A model generated the notes under the pieces. It was given only the letters and a program-made list of their open reading frames with translations, was not told the DNA's origin and did not search any database. From positions 1-48,677 of the forward strand of contig JAEKKN010000042.1 of assembly GCA_019510305.1 (NCBI GenBank): a DNA stretch of 48,677 nucleotides, given 5' to 3'. Of the stretch, positions 46,232-48,677 are shown piece by piece (position 1 is the first letter of the stretch; every line of letters starts with the position of its first letter). The position numbers were made by a program, and so were the translations under genes. The stretch is from Microbacterium sp. (GTDB taxonomy: Bacteria; Actinomycetota; Actinomycetes; Actinomycetales; Microbacteriaceae).

Positions 46232-46612
46232 TCAGACGAAGAGTCCGACGAGGATTCCGATCAGGGTGAGTTTGATGATCCAGTCGAGCAGGTGGATTCC
46301 TGCAGTGGGGACGGCGGTGTTCTCGTGCACGACGCCCCCGAACAGCAAAACGAGAGGCAGAACCGACAGCGCCAGTCCGAGGAGGGCGCCGGCTGCGGGT
46401 CCGTGCCAGCCGGCAGCCGTCATGAGTCCGGCGATCAGGAACGACGCCAGCAGGCTGCGCGCGACCACGGAGAGCATCTGGAGGGCGACGGGGATACCGG
46501 GGCGGGGCGTACTGGTGCGCGTGACGAGACGGGAGACCGGCGGAATCGCGTAGAGGACCGCGCTGGCGATGAATGACGCGATCGTGGCGATGAGTATGCC
46601 CAGGGCGATCAT
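46232..46612 (-). CDS. Small membrane protein (DUF1761-like)
   Basis: 126 aa with four hydrophobic segments (about residues 2-25, 46-69, 74-93 and 106-126). The first segment with VLYAIPPVSRLV and the last, HLLDWIIKLTLIGILVG, resemble DUF1761 proteins, whose function is unknown. This assignment is tentative. ATG 46612 has AAGGAGGAG just upstream. It is the first gene of a leftward pair with DUF1905 and is divergent from tetR, so it is the likely target of that repressor. A transport or membrane-stress role is inference. Confidence 0.82.
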   Translation of the reverse strand: MIALGILIATIASFIASAVLYAIPPVSRLVTRTSTPRPGIPVALQMLSVVARSLLASFLIAGLMTAAGWHGPAAGALLGLALSVLPLVLLFGGVVHENTAVPTAGIHLLDWIIKLTLIGILVGLFV

Positions 46613-46624
46613 GGCTCCTCCTTG

Positions 46625-46677
46625 AGTACTTGTTGGTACTTAAACTGTACGACTCGCTCAAAGTACCGTCAAGTACT
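46625..46677. promoter_or_regulatory. Likely TetR operator region, four GTACTT half-sites
   Basis: AGTACTTGTTGGTACTT (46625-46641) and, inverted, AAGTACCGTCAAGTACT (46661-46677), matching at 15 of 17 positions. Each arm contains two GTACTT/AAGTAC units 10 bp apart. The right arm covers the -35 box of the leftward promoter and the left arm covers its start site. Confidence 0.75.
46644..46672 (-). promoter_or_regulatory. Promoter of the membrane protein-DUF1905 pair
   Basis: On the minus strand TTGACG (46672-46667), a 17-nt spacer and TACAGT (46649-46644). This is the best sigma-70 type match in the window. Transcription should start near 46637, giving a 25-nt leader with AAGGAGG. Confidence 0.75.
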
Positions 46678-46689
46678 AATATGAGGTGC

Positions 46690-47307
46690 ATGAATACTGC
46701 GCTTCGGACTCGGGGACGCCCGGCCGGCCTCAGCGGCGACGCGCTGCTCGACGTTGCCCGCGAGGTGTTCCTCGAGTTCGGATACGGTGGCGCGTCGATG
46801 GACGAGGTCGCCAAGCGGGCGAAGATCTCGAAGTCGTCGCTGTATCGAGAGCACTCGTCGAAGAAGGCGCTGTACACGGCCGTCGTGCACTCGTGGGCGC
46901 ATGCGGGACGAGGCGCGATGCGTCCGTCCTTGGAGAGGCTGCGGGGGAGTGGAGACCTTCGGCGCGGGCTGATCGAACTCGCAGAGACTATGCGGGCCGG
47001 CATTCTGAGCCCGCCCGTGCTCGAGATGCGTCGACTCGTGACCGCGGAGGCTCAGTCGCAGCCCGAGGTGGCGCGGATGTATCTCGAGGAGAGCTGGAAT
47101 ACGAACATCCGCAATCTCGGGGAGACCCTGAAGGAGATCGCCCGCAGGGGAGCGCTGCGCATCGGTGACGCGGATGCCGCCGCCGGGCAGTTCACATGGC
47201 TCGTGATCGGCGCGCCACTGAACGCCAGGCTCCTGGGGGCGGAGATCGATGAGCCGCCTGTGGAACAGGCCGTGGATCTCTTCCTCGCGGGGTATGCAAC
47301 CGCCTGA
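46690..47307 (+). CDS. TetR-family transcriptional regulator
   Basis: 205 aa. The N-terminal helix-turn-helix is clear: REVFLEFGYGGASMDEVAKRAKISKSSLY, with the recognition helix ISKSSLYREHSSKKAL, followed by an all-helical ligand domain of the AefR-like C-terminal type. The frame opens at 46630; an ATG at 46681 lies one base after a TACTAA box and is probably too early, so I chose 46690. It is divergent from the membrane protein gene with paired operators between, the classical layout of an autoregulated TetR. The inducer is unknown. Confidence 0.88.
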   Translation: MNTALRTRGRPAGLSGDALLDVAREVFLEFGYGGASMDEVAKRAKISKSSLYREHSSKKALYTAVVHSWAHAGRGAMRPSLERLRGSGDLRRGLIELAETMRAGILSPPVLEMRRLVTAEAQSQPEVARMYLEESWNTNIRNLGETLKEIARRGALRIGDADAAAGQFTWLVIGAPLNARLLGAEIDEPPVEQAVDLFLAGYATA

Positions 47308-47367
47308 GCGCTCGGGGCGCGTCCGGAGAATCCCTCGTCGGGAGCGCCGGATGTCTGTCAGCGTTTG

Positions 47368-47781
47368 TCAGCTCTTCGGCGCTGGCACGTACCTCAGGAC
47401 GTTCGTCTCCCGGCGCTCGAAGCCGACGGATTCGTAGAGCCTCAATGCCGACTCGCGTGATGGCCGAGAAGTGAGATCGAGTGTGCGGAGGCCCCGACGA
47501 GTCGACTCCTCAGTGATCGCTTCAAGGAGCAGACGGGCGATGCCGCGCCCGCGCGCGTGGTGGCTGACGACGACGTCCTCGACTCTGCCCCGCACCTGTC
47601 CAGCGTCGCGCGCAACGAAGAGATCTACGCCTGGTGCGTCGATCATCGCCTGCACGCGATCGGGATCGAAGATGGCGGTCGATGACAGCTGGGAGAGGAG
47701 AGCATCCACCTGTCGAAGGTCGTCGATCGTCAGAGTCTCAACGATCGCAACGTCGATGTCGTCCGTCATGTCCGCGAGCAT
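47368..47781 (-). CDS. GNAT acetyltransferase, internally shortened
   Basis: 137 aa. VDLFVARDAGQVRG is directly followed by RVEDVVVSHHARGRGIARLL (acetyl-CoA loop RGRGIA), and ALRLYESVGFERRET closes the fold. In the usual relatives about 15 residues (the end of strand 3 and its hairpin to strand 4) stand between G-Q-V and the RVEDVVV strand, and here they are missing in frame. The frame itself is intact. It may be inactive or a variant. ATG 47781, with an alternative at 47769. Substrate unknown. Confidence 0.8.
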   Translation of the reverse strand: MLADMTDDIDVAIVETLTIDDLRQVDALLSQLSSTAIFDPDRVQAMIDAPGVDLFVARDAGQVRGRVEDVVVSHHARGRGIARLLLEAITEESTRRGLRTLDLTSRPSRESALRLYESVGFERRETNVLRYVPAPKS

Positions 47782-47842
47782 ACAGAGCGTGGATGATCAC
47801 CTCGCGGGTTTGCGACGACTCGACAATCTGTATACCCGGAGA

Positions 47843-48296
47843 TCAGCCTCGCGCCCACGTGATGTCCGCGCGGCTGGCTCGCTCGCGACTGGTTCCGGCC
47901 GACCTGATCTCGCCGGCACTGCGGGTCGAGACTCCGAACGCGGTCATGCTCGTGACTTCCCAGTGCGCCGGAACGCTGAACTCACCGGCGATGCCGCTGC
48001 GATCGAAGGCACGGAACTGGTGGGCGTCGAGCCCGAGATGAAGACCTTGGATCGTCATGTGGGCGACAGCCTGGCCGAGATCGTAGCGAGCGAACTCCGA
48101 ATACTCCCAGTCGTCCGTGCCTTCGACCGTCGTGTGCGCGAGGTTCACGAAGAGCACAGAAGCAGACGGCGCCCACTGCGATGAACTCCGCGCCAGATGG
48201 CGGACGATCCGCCGATGAGTGTCGCCCTACCGGGCTGAATCGGCCGACCAGCGCTGGGTGCACGTCGGGGATCACGGGCGGGTCGCAGATCGTCAT
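47843..48296 (-). pseudogene. Nitroreductase family protein, deleted and frameshifted
   Basis: Read leftward from ATG 48296: the first 21 codons give PDVHPALVGRFSP, the start of a nitroreductase. The next expected block, with the FMN-binding ARWAPS-type and NSQPW-type residues (~40 residues), is absent. The sequence then continues in another frame with HRRIVRHLARSSSQWAPS and SVLFVNLAH, then YDLGQAVAHMTIQGLHLGLDAHQF, ending at 47843. The junction is near 48222-48235. A loss of about 120 nt that is not a multiple of three explains both. Inactive as a nitroreductase. Only a 104-aa C-terminal frame remains. Confidence 0.82.
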
Positions 48297-48385
48297 CACA
48301 CCACTATGCCGCGCCCCGTAGCGACGGGGGAGCAGCTCGGGCGTGGCGCACACGCTTCGTAGGCGGCCGATCGCGTTCGGAGTGG

Positions 48386-48391
48386 AAGAAT
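48386..48391 (+). promoter_or_regulatory. Weak -10 box before the MOSC gene
   Basis: AAGAAT followed by 6 nt (gaaggc) and the GTG at 48398. Same spacing as the leaderless set, but the box lacks the leading T. Confidence 0.3.
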
Positions 48392-48397
48392 GAAGGC

Positions 48398-48677
48398 GTG
48401 CAGTCTCGGGTCCTCGCCGTTCATTCCAGCCCCATGCACGGCTTCAGCAAGCGGACTCGCGAATCGATCACCCTTCTCGAAGGTGTGGGCGTCGAAGGTG
48501 ACGCGCGCTCTGGCGCAACAGTGCAGCACCGCTCTCGAGTGGCCGCCCGACCCGTCACAGCCGAACCTACGGCAGGTGCATCTGATGCACGAGGAGCTGT
48601 TCGACGCCCTGAGAGAGAGTGGCCATACAGTCGAGCCCGGTGATCTCGGCGAGAACATCACCACCCGGGACATCGAT
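48398..48677 (+). pseudogene. MOSC domain protein, frameshifted and cut by window end
   Basis: The first frame gives MQSRVLAVHSSPMHGFSK, then RESITLLEGVGVEGDARSG and ATVQHRSRVAA, the N-terminus of a small MOSC protein (molybdenum cofactor sulfurase C-terminal-like). After that it loses family sequence. From about 48549 the next frame continues it exactly: DPSQPNLRQVHLMHEELFDA and GDLGENITTRDID, to the window edge. One extra C in the CCC at 48546-48548 would account for the shift. Either a real inactivating insertion or a sequencing error. GTG start at 48398. Confidence 0.8.

Noticed and set aside
48314..48329. A CCCCGT-AGCG-ACGGGG hairpin in the gap between the nitroreductase and MOSC genes
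   Set aside because: Only six base pairs in a GC-rich gap between divergent starts, with no repeat elsewhere. Not enough to call an operator or terminator.
1..48677. Mobile elements, prophage, CRISPR arrays or defence systems
   Set aside because: No transposase, integrase, phage structural gene, cas gene or regular spaced repeat was found. The lesions at the right end show no insertion sequence.

Overview
The window is a high-GC, gene-dense piece of an actinobacterial chromosome. Protein style and gene order (pyrBC-carAB-pyrF-gmk-rpoZ, metK-priA-fmt-rsmB-rpe, hisEG/hisFI, trpCBA-lgt, gltBD-pyk, an ANTAR regulator of PdtaR type, polA) point to Microbacteriaceae, most likely Microbacterium. 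This placement is inferred from gene content, not from a marker search. I see no insertion sequence, prophage, CRISPR array or rRNA. There is one tRNA, tRNA-Leu(CAA).

Layout. 1-8.6 kb: pyrimidine operon with 1-8 nt overlaps: end of pyrB, pyrC, a small membrane protein, carA, carB, then one continuous frame joining PyrF, an mIHF-like DNA-binding domain and guanylate kinase, followed by rpoZ and a strong hairpin. 8.7-14.9 kb: metK, priA (degenerate helicase), fmt, rsmB, rpe. 14.9-21.9 kb: hisE, hisG, hisF, hisI, then the trp block (membrane protein, HGxxPAAW protein, trpC, trpB, trpA) and lgt. 21.9-29.5 kb: gltB, gltD, pyk, closed by a hairpin with a 12-C run. 29.5-34.6 kb: two overlapping alpha/beta hydrolases, tRNA-Leu, three ANTAR-domain regulators, a GNAT protein, an unknown 110-aa protein and a convergent thioesterase. 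34.6-42.3 kb: polA, a DUF885 zinc-peptidase-like protein, a flavin-dependent oxidoreductase, an MFS transporter and an SGNH hydrolase. 42.3-48.7 kb: accessory tail with an FGE-like protein, four GNAT proteins, a second MFS transporter, a DUF1905 protein, a small membrane protein with a divergent TetR regulator, a broken nitroreductase and a frameshifted MOSC protein cut by the window edge.

The core works as nucleotide and amino-acid supply: UMP synthesis with carbamoyl phosphate, GMP to GDP, SAM synthesis, parts of His and Trp synthesis, and nitrogen assimilation through GOGAT. The most unusual points are (1) the PyrF-mIHF-Gmk fusion; (2) absence of trpE and coaBC from the places they hold in related actinobacteria; (3) a promoter geometry repeated at about ten genes, with a TANNNT -10 box 6-7 nt before the start codon, implying leaderless mRNAs; (4) a GAF-ANTAR regulator whose GAF core looks excised; (5) a TetR module with four GTACTT half-sites flanking a clear promoter; and (6) three damaged or internally deleted genes in a row at the right end.
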